DNA of 64,000 bases from Aeromicrobium sp. Root495 (GCF_001426755.1 NZ_LMFJ01000001.1:1359846-1423845); one strand, 5' to 3'. Positions 41,950 through 50,911 are shown, numbered from the stretch's first letter. Translations and numbers: made by a program. The notes: generated by a model from the letters alone, not told the origin.

Positions 41950-42140
41950 AAAAGGTGCGAGGCCCCGAGGGAGTATGAGTCTCTCGGGGCCTCGACGGTT
42001 GAGTCGGCGTGATGATCCTGCTCGTCCGGACCCTTCTCCTCGGTGTCCACCAGCTGCATCACCAGCGTGGCTGCCGGGGCCGAAGCCCTGGCTGAACCCC
42101 GATCCTCGGGTGTCCTTCCCGCCGCGGTTGCCCTTGGCGT
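41950..42140 (-). ncRNA. Candidate small RNA or unrecognised short gene
   Basis: This stretch, about 190 nt, lies between a possible promoter (TTGCGG at 42177-42172, 18-nt spacer, TAGAAC at 42153-42148, minus strand) and a perfect 12-bp GC hairpin followed by TTTT. It lies downstream of the DUF445 terminator and upstream of tRNA-Leu, so no known gene accounts for the second terminator. No convincing protein-coding frame with a ribosome site is seen. The rest of 41864-42315 holds the tRNA leader and the repeat cluster described separately. Confidence 0.3.
41958..41994 (-). terminator. Intrinsic terminator hairpin
   Basis: CGAGGCCCCGAG (41958-41969) pairs perfectly with CTCGGGGCCTCG (41983-41994). 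On the minus strand the stem is followed by CACCTTTTC, one of the few U-tracts in the window. Confidence 0.65.
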
Positions 42141-42192
42141 GAGACCAGTTCTACGCCTGTTCACGCGCTGGCCGCAAGGGCTTTTCGTGCTG

Positions 42193-42297
42193 TTTTCACA
42201 GGAGTTTTAGCGTCCACAGGCTCGTGCACAGGATGACCGCCTCCATGCACAGGCTGGGTCGGTTGTGCACCGCTCTGTGCACAGGTTCGTCCACACG
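42193..42297. repeat. Cluster of TNCACAGG-type motifs
   Basis: Seven related 9-mers lie within 105 bp: TTTCACAGG, GTCCACAGG, GTGCACAGG, ATGCACAGG, TGTGCACCG, TGTGCACAG and GTCCACACG (positions about 42194, 42212, 42224, 42245, 42264, 42276 and 42289). Some share TCCACA with the DnaA box. The cluster is intergenic, and there is no dnaA or dnaN nearby. Confidence 0.45.
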
Positions 42298-42311
42298 ACG
42301 TGGACGAACCT
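42283..42311 (-). terminator. Terminator of the DUF445 gene
   Basis: A perfect 12-bp inverted repeat (AGGTTCGTCCAC and its complement) with a 5-nt loop begins 4 nt after the DUF445 stop. No U-tract follows. Confidence 0.65.
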
Positions 42312-42315
42312 CGGG

Positions 42316-43593
42316 TCAGAGCAGCTCCGCGAGCGTGTGGATCACGAGGCCGGCGAGACCGCCCACGACGGTTCCGTTGATCCGGATGAACTGGAGGTCG
42401 CGGCCCACGTGCAGCTCGACGCGGTCGGCGGTCTCCTTCCCGTCCCAGCGGTCGACCGTGGCCGAGATGATCGTGGCCACCTGGTGGCCATAGTGCGAGA
42501 CCGCGTACCCCGCGACGTCGGCCAGCACCGTGTCGATGCGACGAGCAAGCGCCTCGTCGTCCTGGAGCCGGTGGGCCAGGGTGAGGAGCTCGTCGAGCGC
42601 TCGTCGGCGCAGCAGCCCGTCCGGGTCGGCCAGAGCACCGATGAGCGAGCGCCGGAAGGCGTCCCACAGCGCGATGGACGTGCTGGACAGCTGCGGCTGC
42701 TCGAGCAGGCGGACCTTCAGACGCTCGAACCGCTCCTGGGTCTCGGCGTCCTCCTGCAGCGCGACGGCGAGATCGGCGAGCCAGCTGTCGAGCGCGAGGC
42801 GGGCCGGGTGGTTCACGTCCTCGTGGATGTCGCGGACCCAACGCACCGCCTCGCGGTAGATCCGGTCGGCCACCTTCTCGTCGAGCCACTGCGGGGTCCA
42901 CCAGGGCGCCCGCTCCTCGACGATGGCCAGCACGTCGGAGCCGTTGCGTCCGAGCCAGCGCAGGAGCTCGTCGGTCATGAGGTCGACGAGACCGGAGTGG
43001 GCGCGGTCCTCCACGATCTCGCCGAGGAGCTGACCGGCGACGGGAGCGAGCGGCTCCTCGGCCATGCGGGGCACGAGGGCCTCCTGCACGACCGCAGCGA
43101 CGTCGGTGCGTCGGATCCGGCTGAGCCCGTCGGACATGATCCGCGAGCCCTCCTCCACGAGGCGCTGCGCGTGCTCGCCCTCCAGGACCCAGGCGCCGGC
43201 CTGCTTGGCCACTCCTGCGCTCAGCACGCGCTCGCGCACGATGTCGTCGCGCAGGAAGTTGTCGGCCACGAACTCCTGCAGGCTCTCCCCCAACGACGCC
43301 TTGCGCTTGGGGATGATCGCGGTGTGCGGGATGGGCAGCCCGAGCGGGTGACGGAAGAGCGCGGTCACGGCGAACCAGTCGGCGATGGCTCCCACCATGG
43401 CCGCTTCCGCCGCCGCGTTGACGTAGGAGATCCAACCGTCCTGCCCGTGGGTGAGCACGAAGACGATCGCCGCGACGACGAGGAGCGACGTCGCGATGAG
43501 ACGCATGCGACGAAGACCCTTGCGTCGGGCGAGGTCGTTGCCGCTCAGGGCGAGGCCGGGGCCAGCGGCAGGAGGCGCATCGGTGCTGGTCAC
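42316..43593 (-). CDS. DUF445 family membrane-associated protein
   Basis: This is a 425-residue protein of the DUF445 family, of unknown function. One N-terminal membrane segment (about residues 34-52) is followed by the conserved AAAEAAMVGAIADWFAVTALF and PHTAIIP region, a long charged helical region, and a C-terminal hydrophobic helix (VVGGLAGLVIHTLAEL). The family pattern suggests a membrane-anchored coiled protein facing the cytosol. The GTG is 7 nt after TAGGCT, a leaderless arrangement. It is divergent from the YpfJ-like gene. Confidence 0.85.
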   Translation of the reverse strand: MTSTDAPPAAGPGLALSGNDLARRKGLRRMRLIATSLLVVAAIVFVLTHGQDGWISYVNAAAEAAMVGAIADWFAVTALFRHPLGLPIPHTAIIPKRKASLGESLQEFVADNFLRDDIVRERVLSAGVAKQAGAWVLEGEHAQRLVEEGSRIMSDGLSRIRRTDVAAVVQEALVPRMAEEPLAPVAGQLLGEIVEDRAHSGLVDLMTDELLRWLGRNGSDVLAIVEERAPWWTPQWLDEKVADRIYREAVRWVRDIHEDVNHPARLALDSWLADLAVALQEDAETQERFERLKVRLLEQPQLSSTSIALWDAFRRSLIGALADPDGLLRRRALDELLTLAHRLQDDEALARRIDTVLADVAGYAVSHYGHQVATIISATVDRWDGKETADRVELHVGRDLQFIRINGTVVGGLAGLVIHTLAELL

Positions 43594-43600
43594 GCCGCTG

Positions 43601-43606
43601 AGCCTA
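43601..43606 (-). promoter_or_regulatory. Leaderless -10 element of the DUF445 gene
   Basis: TAGGCT on the minus strand ends 7 nt before the GTG start at 43593. Confidence 0.5.
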
Positions 43607-43644
43607 GTGAGTGTCGGGCCAGTCGGCTCGGCCACTGCGCTGCG

Positions 43645-43650
43645 TAGACT
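43645..43650 (+). promoter_or_regulatory. Leaderless -10 element of the YpfJ-like peptidase gene
   Basis: TAGACT ends 6 nt before the ATG at 43657. Confidence 0.5.
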
Positions 43651-43656
43651 CCTGGC

Positions 43657-44550
43657 ATGAGCTTCAACGAGGGGTCGAGCCTGGACACGAGCCAGGTGAC
43701 CGGGGGCGGACGCGGCGGCGCAGTCATCGGTGGCGGCATCGGTGGCGTGGTCATCCTGCTCATCGGCCTCTTCTTCGGCGTCGACCTGAGCAGCATCAAC
43801 CCCTCGGGCAGCCCCTTCGACACGAGCCAGGTCAGCACCTCGGGGACCGGCGAGACGTACGACCTCTCCCACTGCAAGACCGGTGCCGACGCCAACCAGT
43901 ACGACGACTGCCGCATCGTCGGCACCGTCAACAGCGTCCAGGACTACTGGAAGGACGCCCTGCCGGCCGACCTCAGCCGCCAGTACCGCGCGGCCCAGAC
44001 GGTGATCTACTCCGGGTCCACCCAGTCGGCGTGTGGCACGGCCTCCAACCAGACCGGGCCCTTCTACTGCCCGACGGACGAGCGCGTGTACATCGACGCG
44101 AGCTTCTTCGAGATCCTGAGCCGCGACTACGGCGCCGACAGCGGCGCCCTGGCCCAGGAGTACGTCGTGGCGCACGAGTACGGCCACCACGTCGAGCACA
44201 TCCTCGGCCTGCTCGACAACCAGGACGGCCAGACCGGCGCCTCCAGCAACGGGGTGCGCATCGAGCTCATGGCGGACTGCCTCGCCGGGGTGTGGGCCAA
44301 CCACGCCTCCACCACGCAGGACGCCGACGGCAACACGCTGTTGAAGCCGCTCTCCGAGGCCGACATCCAGTCGGCCCTCTCGGCCGCGTCGGCGGTCGGC
44401 GACGACCGCATCCAGCAGTCCTCCGGCGGCACCGTCAACCCGGACTCCTGGACCCACGGCTCGAGCGAGCAGCGTCAGCAGTGGTTCATGACCGGCTACG
44501 AGGGCGGGACCATCAACCAGTGCAACACGTTCGACACCGACGCGCTCTGA
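43657..44550 (+). CDS. YpfJ-family neutral zinc metallopeptidase
   Basis: This 297-residue membrane-anchored protease has a short Gly-rich N-terminus and one membrane segment (about 24-42), followed by an extracytoplasmic zinc_peptidase domain. The zinc site is HEYGHH at 173-178 with catalytic Glu174; the third ligand is probably Glu in RIELMADCLAGVW. Four Cys residues (HCKTG, DDCR, SACG, FYCP) probably form disulfides. The substrate is unknown. The CPBP gene begins 4 nt after the stop, so the two are cotranscribed. Confidence 0.9.
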   Translation: MSFNEGSSLDTSQVTGGGRGGAVIGGGIGGVVILLIGLFFGVDLSSINPSGSPFDTSQVSTSGTGETYDLSHCKTGADANQYDDCRIVGTVNSVQDYWKDALPADLSRQYRAAQTVIYSGSTQSACGTASNQTGPFYCPTDERVYIDASFFEILSRDYGADSGALAQEYVVAHEYGHHVEHILGLLDNQDGQTGASSNGVRIELMADCLAGVWANHASTTQDADGNTLLKPLSEADIQSALSAASAVGDDRIQQSSGGTVNPDSWTHGSSEQRQQWFMTGYEGGTINQCNTFDTDAL

Positions 44551-44554
44551 CCCC

Positions 44555-45328
44555 GTGAGCGACCCGCAGCAGAGCACCGTCACGCCCGGCGGCAGGCGCC
44601 TCGGCGCCGAGGTCTGGCTCGTCCTTGGCCTCTCGCTCGGCCAGTCGGGGGTCTATGCCCTGCTGAGCCTCATCATCAAGCTCACCGACGGCGGGCTGCG
44701 CTCCAGCACCGCGACCCTCAACGCCTCGCGGGCCGACCAGGGCTGGCTCGACCTCACGCTCCAGCTCCTGAGCATCTTCTTCGCGCTCGTCCCGGTGGCG
44801 CTCGCCGTGTACCTGCTGAGTCTCGACGCCGAAGGACCCGTGCGTCGTCGCCTCGGTCTCGACCGGTCCAGACCGTGGGGGGACGTCCTGCGCGGGGCGG
44901 GGCTCGCCGCGATCATCGGACTGCCCGGTCTCGGGCTCTACTTCGCCGGCCGGGCGCTCGGCATCACCGCGGAGGTCATTCCCGCGCCCGACGTGACGCA
45001 CTGGTGGACCGTCCCCGTCTTGATCCTCGCCGCGGCGCAGAACGCCGTGCTGGAGGAGGTCGTGGTCGTGGGCTTCCTCATGACCCGGCTCACGCAGCTC
45101 CGTTGGGGAGCGGCTGCCGTCCTGGTGACGAGCGCGCTCGTGCGCGGGAGCTACCACCTCTACCAGGGGGTGGGCCCGGCGTTCGGCAACGTCGTCATGG
45201 GTCTCGTGTTCGGCTACTGGTTCCAACGCACCGGCCGCGTGATGCCGCTGATCATCGCCCACACGCTGCTCGACGTCGTCGCGTTCGTCGGCTACTACGC
45301 CCTCGCCGACCAGCTGGGGCTGCGATGA
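44555..45328 (+). CDS. CPBP-family intramembrane protease
   Basis: This 257-residue protein has about eight membrane segments and belongs to the CPBP/Abi family (CAAX prenyl protease-like). Motif 1 has the catalytic-type Glu pair in LEEVVVVGF, but the Arg usual in EExxxR is Val. Motif 2 reads LVRGSYHLYQG, with the conserved His, and motif 3 is AHTLLD. I believe these variations are shared by an actinobacterial subfamily. The GTG start is 4 nt after the metallopeptidase stop, and the end overlaps hrpA by 4 nt (ATGA). Confidence 0.85.
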   Translation: MSDPQQSTVTPGGRRLGAEVWLVLGLSLGQSGVYALLSLIIKLTDGGLRSSTATLNASRADQGWLDLTLQLLSIFFALVPVALAVYLLSLDAEGPVRRRLGLDRSRPWGDVLRGAGLAAIIGLPGLGLYFAGRALGITAEVIPAPDVTHWWTVPVLILAAAQNAVLEEVVVVGFLMTRLTQLRWGAAAVLVTSALVRGSYHLYQGVGPAFGNVVMGLVFGYWFQRTGRVMPLIIAHTLLDVVAFVGYYALADQLGLR

Positions 45329-48300
45329 GGATCGTCTACGACGACGCCCTGCCCATCAGCGCGCGGCGCCAGGAGATCTCCGACGCCATCCGCGACCACC
45401 AGGTCGTCGTCGTGGCCGGCGAGACCGGCTCGGGCAAGACCACGCAGCTCCCCAAGATCGCCTACGAGCTGGGCGCCCGGGCCATCGCGCACACCCAGCC
45501 GCGACGCATCGCGGCCCGCTCCGTCGCGGCGCGCATCGCCCAGGAGTGCTCCGTGGAGCTGGGCACCGAGGTGGGCTACGCCGTCCGCTTCGACGAGAAG
45601 CGCGGCAAGGACACCGCCGTCGCCCTCGTCACCGACGGACTGCTGCTCGCGGAGATCAACCACGATCGCGACCTGCGCCGCTACGACACGATCATCGTCG
45701 ACGAGGCGCACGAGCGTTCCCTCGCCATCGACTTCCTGCTGGGCTACCTCAAGCGCCTGCTCCCCCGCCGCCCCGACCTCAAGCTCATCGTCACGTCGGC
45801 CACGATCGACGTCGAGCGCTTCTCCGAGATGTTCGACGGAGCCCCCGTCGTGGAGGTCAGCGGCCGCACCTACCCGGTCGAGATCAGGTACCGACCGCCC
45901 GAGGGCGACGACCAGCTCGACGCCATCGCGGCCGGCGTCGACGAGCTCCCCCGCGAGGGCGACATCCTCGTGTTCCTGTCCGGCGAGCGTGAGATCCGCG
46001 ACGCCGCCGAGTTCCTCGAGGCCAAGAAGTACCCCCGCACGGAGATCCTCCCGCTGTACGGACGCCTCGCAGTGCAGGACCAGCAGAAGATCTTCGCCTC
46101 GCACCCCGGCCGCCGCATCGTCCTGGCCACCAACGTCGCCGAGACGTCGCTGACGGTGCCCGGCATCCGGTACGTCATCGACCCCGGCTATGCGCGCATC
46201 TCGCGCTACAGCCAGCGTCTCAAGGTGCAACGCCTCCCCATCGAGGCCATCTCGCAGGCGAGCGCTGCGCAGCGTGCCGGCCGCTGCGGCCGTGTCGCCG
46301 ACGGCATCTGCATCCGGCTGTACGCGGAGGACGACTTCGACGGCCGACCTGAGTTCACCGACCCCGAGATCCGGCGCACCAACCTCGCGTCGGTGCTGCT
46401 CCAGATGGCGTCGCTCGACCTCGGCGACGTCGGCGACTTCCCGTTCCTCGACCCGCCGGACCACCGTGCGGTCAGCGACGGCCGCCTCCTCCTGAGCGAG
46501 CTGGGCGCCCTCTCCACCGGACGCGACAGCACCCCGCGGCTCACCAAGATCGGCCGCACGATGTCGGCACTGCCGGTGGACCCTCGGCACGCACGACAGC
46601 TCATCGCCGCCGACCGCCTCGGCTGCCTCGCCGACGTCCTCGTGATCGTCTCCGCGATGTCCATCCAGGACCCCCGCGAGCGCCCGGTCGACCAGAAGGG
46701 CCAGGCCGACGAGAAGCACTCGCGGTTCAAGCAGCCCGACTCGGACTTCCTGTCCTGGTTGAGCCTCTGGACCTACCTGCGCGAGCAGCGCGCCGCCGGC
46801 TCGCACAGCGCCTTCCGACGCATGTGCCGCGACGAGTTCCTGCACTACCTCCGCATCCGCGAGTGGCACGACGTCCACTCCCAGCTGCGGCGCACGGTCA
46901 AGGACCTCGGGATGAAGCCCGGCAACGCCGGCTCGGACCCCGACGACGTGCACCGCGCGCTCCTGGCCGGGCTGCTGTCGCACATCGGCCTGCGCGAGGG
47001 CGACCAGCGCGAGTTCCTCGGTGCCCGCGGCGCGAAGTTCGTCGTGTGGCCCGGCTCCGACCTCTCCAAGAAGCCGCCGCGCTGGGCCATGGTCGGCGAG
47101 CTCGTGGAGACGTCACGCCTCTGGGGCCGCACGGTCGCCAAGATCCAGCCGGAGTGGGTCGAGCGCGAAGGTGCGCACCTGCTCAAGCGCCAGTACGCCG
47201 AGCCGCACTGGTCGGCCAAGCGCGGCTCCGCCATGGCGCGCGAGCGGGCCACGCTCTACGGCGTGCCCGTCGTCGTCGACCGGCTCGTCCCGCTGTCACG
47301 CACCGACCCTGCCCTCGCGCGCGAGCTCTTCATCCGTCACGCGCTGGTGCAGGGCGAGTGGCGCACCCACCACGCCTTCTTCCAGGCCAACACCGAGCTC
47401 GTCGCGAGCATCGAGGAGCTGGAGGAACGGACCCGCAAGCGTGGGCTGCGCGTCGACGACGAGGTGATCTTCGGCTTCTACGACGCCCGGGTCCCGGCCG
47501 ACGTCGTCTCCGTCCGGCACTTCGACGCCTGGTGGAAGAAGACCCGGCGCGACTCCCCCGACCTCCTCACGATCGACCCTGCGCTCCTGGCCGTCGACGG
47601 AGCCGACGAGATCGAGGACCAGTTCCCCACCACGTGGAGCTCTGAGAGCGGCGAGTACGAGGTCTCGTACGTGTTCGAGCCCGGTCGCGTCGACGACGGC
47701 GTGGTGGTCGACCTCCCGCTCGAGCGACTCACGCAGGCCCGCCCCGACGAGTTCGCGTGGAACGTCCCCGGGCACCGGCCCGAGCTCGTCGAGGCACTGC
47801 TGCGCAGCCTGCCCAAGCGCCTGCGTCGTGAGCTCGTGCCCGTCCCCCAGCACGCGGCCCGGCTGCTCGAGACCATGGACCCCAAGGCACCGGGCCTGAC
47901 CGCGGAGCTGGTGCGCCAGATCCGGCTGACCACGGGCACGCTGGTGGAGGCCGACGACTTCGACTGGTCAGCCGTCCCGGCCCACCTGCGCGTCACGTTC
48001 CGTGTCGTCGACGGCGAGAAGGAGCTGGCCCGCGGCACCGACGTCGAGGCTCTGCGCGCCGAGCTCCGTCCGGCCATCCGGGCCGACCTCGAGCAGGCGG
48101 CCGCGTCGCAGGCCCGCACCGGCATCACGACGTGGGACGTCGGCCGACTCGACCGGTCGGTGACGGTGGGCCAGGCCACGGGCTATCCAGCCCTCGTCGA
48201 CGACGGCGCGTCGGTCTCGCTGCGGGTGCTGGAGACACCGCAGGAGCAGGACGTGGCCCTGGTGCGAGGCGAGTCACGGCTGCTGGCGCTGTCGGTGCCG

Positions 48301-48924
48301 TCCACGACGAAGCGCATCATCGACGGCCTCGACCTGCGTCAGAAGCTCACCCTCGGCACGTCCCCCTACCAGGACCTCACGGCTCTCGTGGAGGACTGCC
48401 GCGCGGCCGCGCTGGACCACCTCGTGCGTCAGCACGGCGGGCCGGTGTGGGACGACGTCTCGTTCCTCGCGCTCCGCGAGAAGGTCCGGCCGGACCTCCA
48501 CGACGTCACGGAGCGAGCAGTGCATGACGTCCTGCGCACCATCGAGAAGCTCGCGGGCGTCTCGCCCGGACCGGACGCGGTGGGCGAGGACGTGCGGGTG
48601 CAGCTCTCCTGGCTCGTCTACCCGGGGTTCGTCCGCGATGCCGGCGTCACGTGGCTACGACGACACCCTGTGTACGTCGACGCCGCGCGACGTCGGCTCT
48701 CACGCCCCATGGACGACGCCGGCGTGGCCGTGCAGGAGCTCGAGGCGCGGTTCCACGACAAGACCTCCGCCCTCAGCGCCACGCGCAGGCTGGCCGCCGA
48801 CGTGCAGCACGTGCGCTGGGCCCTCGAGGAGCTGCGGGTGGGCACGTTCGCCCAGGGCCTCGGCACGGCGTTCTCGGTGTCGGTCAAGCGCGTCACCAAG
48901 CTGATCGACGAGCTGGCCGTCTGA
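45325..48924 (+). CDS. hrpA: ATP-dependent RNA helicase HrpA
   Basis: This DEAH-box helicase has 1199 residues, slightly shorter than E. coli HrpA because it lacks the N-terminal extension. Walker A is GETGSGKTT (32-40) and the DEAH box is at 126-129, followed by SATID, the second RecA domain with QRAGRCGR, a helicase-associated domain with an OB fold, and a long C-terminal DUF3418 region. HrpA acts on RNA in the cytosol and in E. coli helps rescue stalled ribosomes. Its ATG overlaps the CPBP stop, so three genes (YpfJ-like, CPBP, hrpA) form one unit; a perfect hairpin follows. Confidence 0.94.
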   Translation: MRIVYDDALPISARRQEISDAIRDHQVVVVAGETGSGKTTQLPKIAYELGARAIAHTQPRRIAARSVAARIAQECSVELGTEVGYAVRFDEKRGKDTAVALVTDGLLLAEINHDRDLRRYDTIIVDEAHERSLAIDFLLGYLKRLLPRRPDLKLIVTSATIDVERFSEMFDGAPVVEVSGRTYPVEIRYRPPEGDDQLDAIAAGVDELPREGDILVFLSGEREIRDAAEFLEAKKYPRTEILPLYGRLAVQDQQKIFASHPGRRIVLATNVAETSLTVPGIRYVIDPGYARISRYSQRLKVQRLPIEAISQASAAQRAGRCGRVADGICIRLYAEDDFDGRPEFTDPEIRRTNLASVLLQMASLDLGDVGDFPFLDPPDHRAVSDGRLLLSELGALSTGRDSTPRLTKIGRTMSALPVDPRHARQLIAADRLGCLADVLVIVSAMSIQDPRERPVDQKGQADEKHSRFKQPDSDFLSWLSLWTYLREQRAAGSHSAFRRMCRDEFLHYLRIREWHDVHSQLRRTVKDLGMKPGNAGSDPDDVHRALLAGLLSHIGLREGDQREFLGARGAKFVVWPGSDLSKKPPRWAMVGELVETSRLWGRTVAKIQPEWVEREGAHLLKRQYAEPHWSAKRGSAMARERATLYGVPVVVDRLVPLSRTDPALARELFIRHALVQGEWRTHHAFFQANTELVASIEELEERTRKRGLRVDDEVIFGFYDARVPADVVSVRHFDAWWKKTRRDSPDLLTIDPALLAVDGADEIEDQFPTTWSSESGEYEVSYVFEPGRVDDGVVVDLPLERLTQARPDEFAWNVPGHRPELVEALLRSLPKRLRRELVPVPQHAARLLETMDPKAPGLTAELVRQIRLTTGTLVEADDFDWSAVPAHLRVTFRVVDGEKELARGTDVEALRAELRPAIRADLEQAAASQARTGITTWDVGRLDRSVTVGQATGYPALVDDGASVSLRVLETPQEQDVALVRGESRLLALSVPSTTKRIIDGLDLRQKLTLGTSPYQDLTALVEDCRAAALDHLVRQHGGPVWDDVSFLALREKVRPDLHDVTERAVHDVLRTIEKLAGVSPGPDAVGEDVRVQLSWLVYPGFVRDAGVTWLRRHPVYVDAARRRLSRPMDDAGVAVQELEARFHDKTSALSATRRLAADVQHVRWALEELRVGTFAQGLGTAFSVSVKRVTKLIDELAV

Positions 48925-48931
48925 CCACATA

Positions 48932-48981
48932 TGCGCCGGGATCGACCCTTCTCCCTGAGGAGAACAGTCGATCCCGGCGCA
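48932..48981. terminator. Terminator between hrpA and the FKBP gene
   Basis: A perfect 15-bp stem (TGCGCCGGGATCGAC at 48932-48946, complement at 48967-48981) with a 20-nt loop lies between convergent genes. Confidence 0.7.
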
Positions 48982-49000
48982 GATCTGGAAGGACGAGGAC

Positions 49001-49363
49001 TCAGCCGACGCCGATCAGGTCGATCACGAAGGTGAGGGTCTTGCCCGAGAGGCGGTGTCCGCCGCCGGCCGGGCCGTAGGCCAGCTCGGGCGGGCACACG
49101 AGCTGGCGACGTCCGCCGACCTTCATGCCGGGGATGCCCTGCTGCCAGGCGCCGATGAGCTGCGGGAGGGGGAAGCGCGCGGACTGGCCACGGTCCCAGG
49201 AGGAGTCGAACTGCTCACCGGTCTCGAACTCGACACCGACGTAGTGCACGTCGACGACTCCGCCGGCAACGGCTTCGTCGCCCTCACCGACGACGAGGTC
49301 GGTGATCGTGAGCTCGGTGGGCGGGGGTCCGGGGATGAAGTCCACTTCAGGCTTGGAGGTCAT
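49001..49363 (-). CDS. FKBP-type peptidyl-prolyl isomerase
   Basis: This 120-residue cytosolic protein is a single FKBP domain and catalyses prolyl cis-trans isomerisation. Typical segments are VDVHYVGVEFETGEQFDSSWDRG, FPLPQLIGAWQQGIPGMKVGGRR, and AYGPAGGG near the C-terminus. Residues lining the FK506 pocket (Tyr, Phe, Asp, Trp, Tyr) appear conserved. The ATG is 6 nt after AACCAT, possibly leaderless. The alcohol dehydrogenase gene is divergent. Confidence 0.92.
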   Translation of the reverse strand: MTSKPEVDFIPGPPPTELTITDLVVGEGDEAVAGGVVDVHYVGVEFETGEQFDSSWDRGQSARFPLPQLIGAWQQGIPGMKVGGRRQLVCPPELAYGPAGGGHRLSGKTLTFVIDLIGVG

Positions 49364-49420
49364 GCTCCGATGGTTTCACACGAGCCGTGCGGGCGGCCAA
49401 CAGCCTGGCAGGATGGACCC

Positions 49421-50443
49421 ATGCGCGCCACCGTCCTCCATGCCCCGTCCGACATCCGCCTCGACGAGGTCGCCGACCCCACGATCGAGCAGGACACCGA
49501 CGCCGTCGTGCGTTCTCTCGCGTCCTGCATCTGTGGCTCCGACCTGTGGCCGTACCGCGGTCTCGCCGGCACGCAGTCCAAGCCCCAGAAGATCGGGCAC
49601 GAGCTGCTGGGCGTCGTGGAGAGCGTCGGGTCCTCGGTGTCGGGCGTCAGCGAGGGCGACGTCGTCATCGTGCCGTTCCTCTACTCCGACAACACGTGCG
49701 CGCTGTGCGCCAAGGGCGTCCACACCTCGTGCGTCAACGGCGGCGGCTACGACGGATGCCAGGCCGAGAAGGTCCGCGTCCCGCAGGCCGACGGGACCCT
49801 CGTGAAGGTGCCGGCCGACCGGATGACCGACGCCCTCGTGCCACACCTCCTGGCGCTCTCCGACGTCTTCCCCACCGGTCACCACGCGGCCGTGTCGGCG
49901 CGGGTCACCGAGGGCTCCACCGTCGTGGTGGTCGGCGACGGCGCCGTGGGCCTGAGCGGCGTCCTGGCCGCCAAGCGCCTCGGCGCGGAGACGGTCATCG
50001 CGATGTCGCGCCACGAGCCGCGTCAGGCCATCGCGCGTCAGTTCGGCGCCGACCACGTCGTGGCCGAGCGCGGACGCGAAGGTGCCGAGCAGGTCAAGGA
50101 GATCCTCGGCGGCATCGGCGCCGACGCCGTCCTGGAGTGCGTCGGCACGGGCGACTCGATGAAGCAGGCCTTCCAGTCCGTGCGCCCCGGCGGCACGGTC
50201 GGCTACGTCGGCATGCCGCACGACGTCAAGCTCAACGTGCCCGTCATGTTCTTCACCAACTCCAACCTCGTGGGCGGTGTGGCCCCGGTGCGCGCGTACC
50301 TCGACGAGCTGCTGCCCGACGTGCTGGACGGCACGATCGAGCCCGGCCTCGTCTTCGACCAGACACTCCCCCTCGACCAGGTGGCCGACGGCTACACCGC
50401 CATGGACGAGCGCAAGGCCATCAAGACCCTGCTCACGTTCTAG
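49421..50443 (+). CDS. Zinc-dependent alcohol dehydrogenase family protein
   Basis: This 340-residue medium-chain dehydrogenase has catalytic-zinc ligands Cys38 and His60/Glu61 in CICGSD and GHELLG, structural-zinc cysteines at 93, 96 and 104 (one of the usual four is replaced, as in a known subfamily), and the nucleotide-binding VVGDGAVGL (about 166-174). The substrate is unknown. CAGGAT ends 6 nt before the ATG, possibly leaderless. The convergent MarR gene ends 3 nt away and may be unrelated. Confidence 0.9.
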   Translation: MRATVLHAPSDIRLDEVADPTIEQDTDAVVRSLASCICGSDLWPYRGLAGTQSKPQKIGHELLGVVESVGSSVSGVSEGDVVIVPFLYSDNTCALCAKGVHTSCVNGGGYDGCQAEKVRVPQADGTLVKVPADRMTDALVPHLLALSDVFPTGHHAAVSARVTEGSTVVVVGDGAVGLSGVLAAKRLGAETVIAMSRHEPRQAIARQFGADHVVAERGREGAEQVKEILGGIGADAVLECVGTGDSMKQAFQSVRPGGTVGYVGMPHDVKLNVPVMFFTNSNLVGGVAPVRAYLDELLPDVLDGTIEPGLVFDQTLPLDQVADGYTAMDERKAIKTLLTF

Positions 50444-50446
50444 CGC

Positions 50447-50899
50447 TCAGCGCTGCTTGGTCTCAGCGGTGTCGTTGAGCCGGGCGAGCTGCTGGGCGAA
50501 CGACGTGAGCTCCTGCGGGGCCCAGTCCTCCAGCAGGCTGGCGAGCCAGGCGTGCGAGCGGCTGCGGAAGGCGTCGAGCCGGCTGCGGGCGTCGGCCGTG
50601 ATGGTGAGCACCTGGGCGCGGCCGTCGTCGGGATCGGCCTCGCGCTGCACGAGGTCCATCTTCTCCAGCGCGGTGACGGCCCTGCTCACGGTGGACTTGT
50701 GCACCTGCAGGGTCTCGGCGAGGTCGGAGGCGCGGACCCCACGCGGCTCGTCCGCGATGGCGATGAACAGCAGGAACGCGTTGTAGTCGAGCGTGGGATG
50801 GATCTCGGACAACCGACCCATGGAGCTCATCCGCACGCGGCGCACGAGACGGGTCAGCTCGTAGTCGACGTCGAAGTCGCGCGGCAGCGGGCGGCTCAT
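50447..50899 (-). CDS. MarR-family transcriptional regulator
   Basis: This 150-residue winged-helix protein binds DNA as a dimer. The helix-turn-helix is in VRASDLAETLQVHKSTVSRAVTALEKMDLV (about 70-100), and the wing contains READPDDGRAQVLTIT. The ligand and targets are unknown; the divergent side faces the FadE genes' downstream end, so it does not obviously control them. TAGGAT ends 6 nt before the ATG. Confidence 0.9.
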   Translation of the reverse strand: MSRPLPRDFDVDYELTRLVRRVRMSSMGRLSEIHPTLDYNAFLLFIAIADEPRGVRASDLAETLQVHKSTVSRAVTALEKMDLVQREADPDDGRAQVLTITADARSRLDAFRSRSHAWLASLLEDWAPQELTSFAQQLARLNDTAETKQR

Positions 50900-50905
50900 G
50901 CGGTC

Positions 50906-50911
50906 ATCCTA
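50906..50911 (-). promoter_or_regulatory. Leaderless -10 element of the MarR gene
   Basis: TAGGAT on the minus strand ends 6 nt before the ATG at 50899. Confidence 0.5.

Noticed and set aside
41820-42164. A 114-codon minus-strand frame crossing the tRNA-Leu region
   Set aside because: It reads through the tRNA gene and a terminator hairpin, has no ribosome site, and its composition is not protein-like.
42193-42297. Chromosome replication origin
   Set aside because: The DnaA-box-like motifs are degenerate and there is no dnaA, dnaN or AT-rich unwinding region; the flanks are ordinary genes.
44555-45328. Inactivated CPBP protease because the motif 1 Arg is Val
   Set aside because: The variant motifs EEVVVVGF and RGSYHLYQG look like a consistent actinobacterial subfamily pattern, so the change alone does not show decay.
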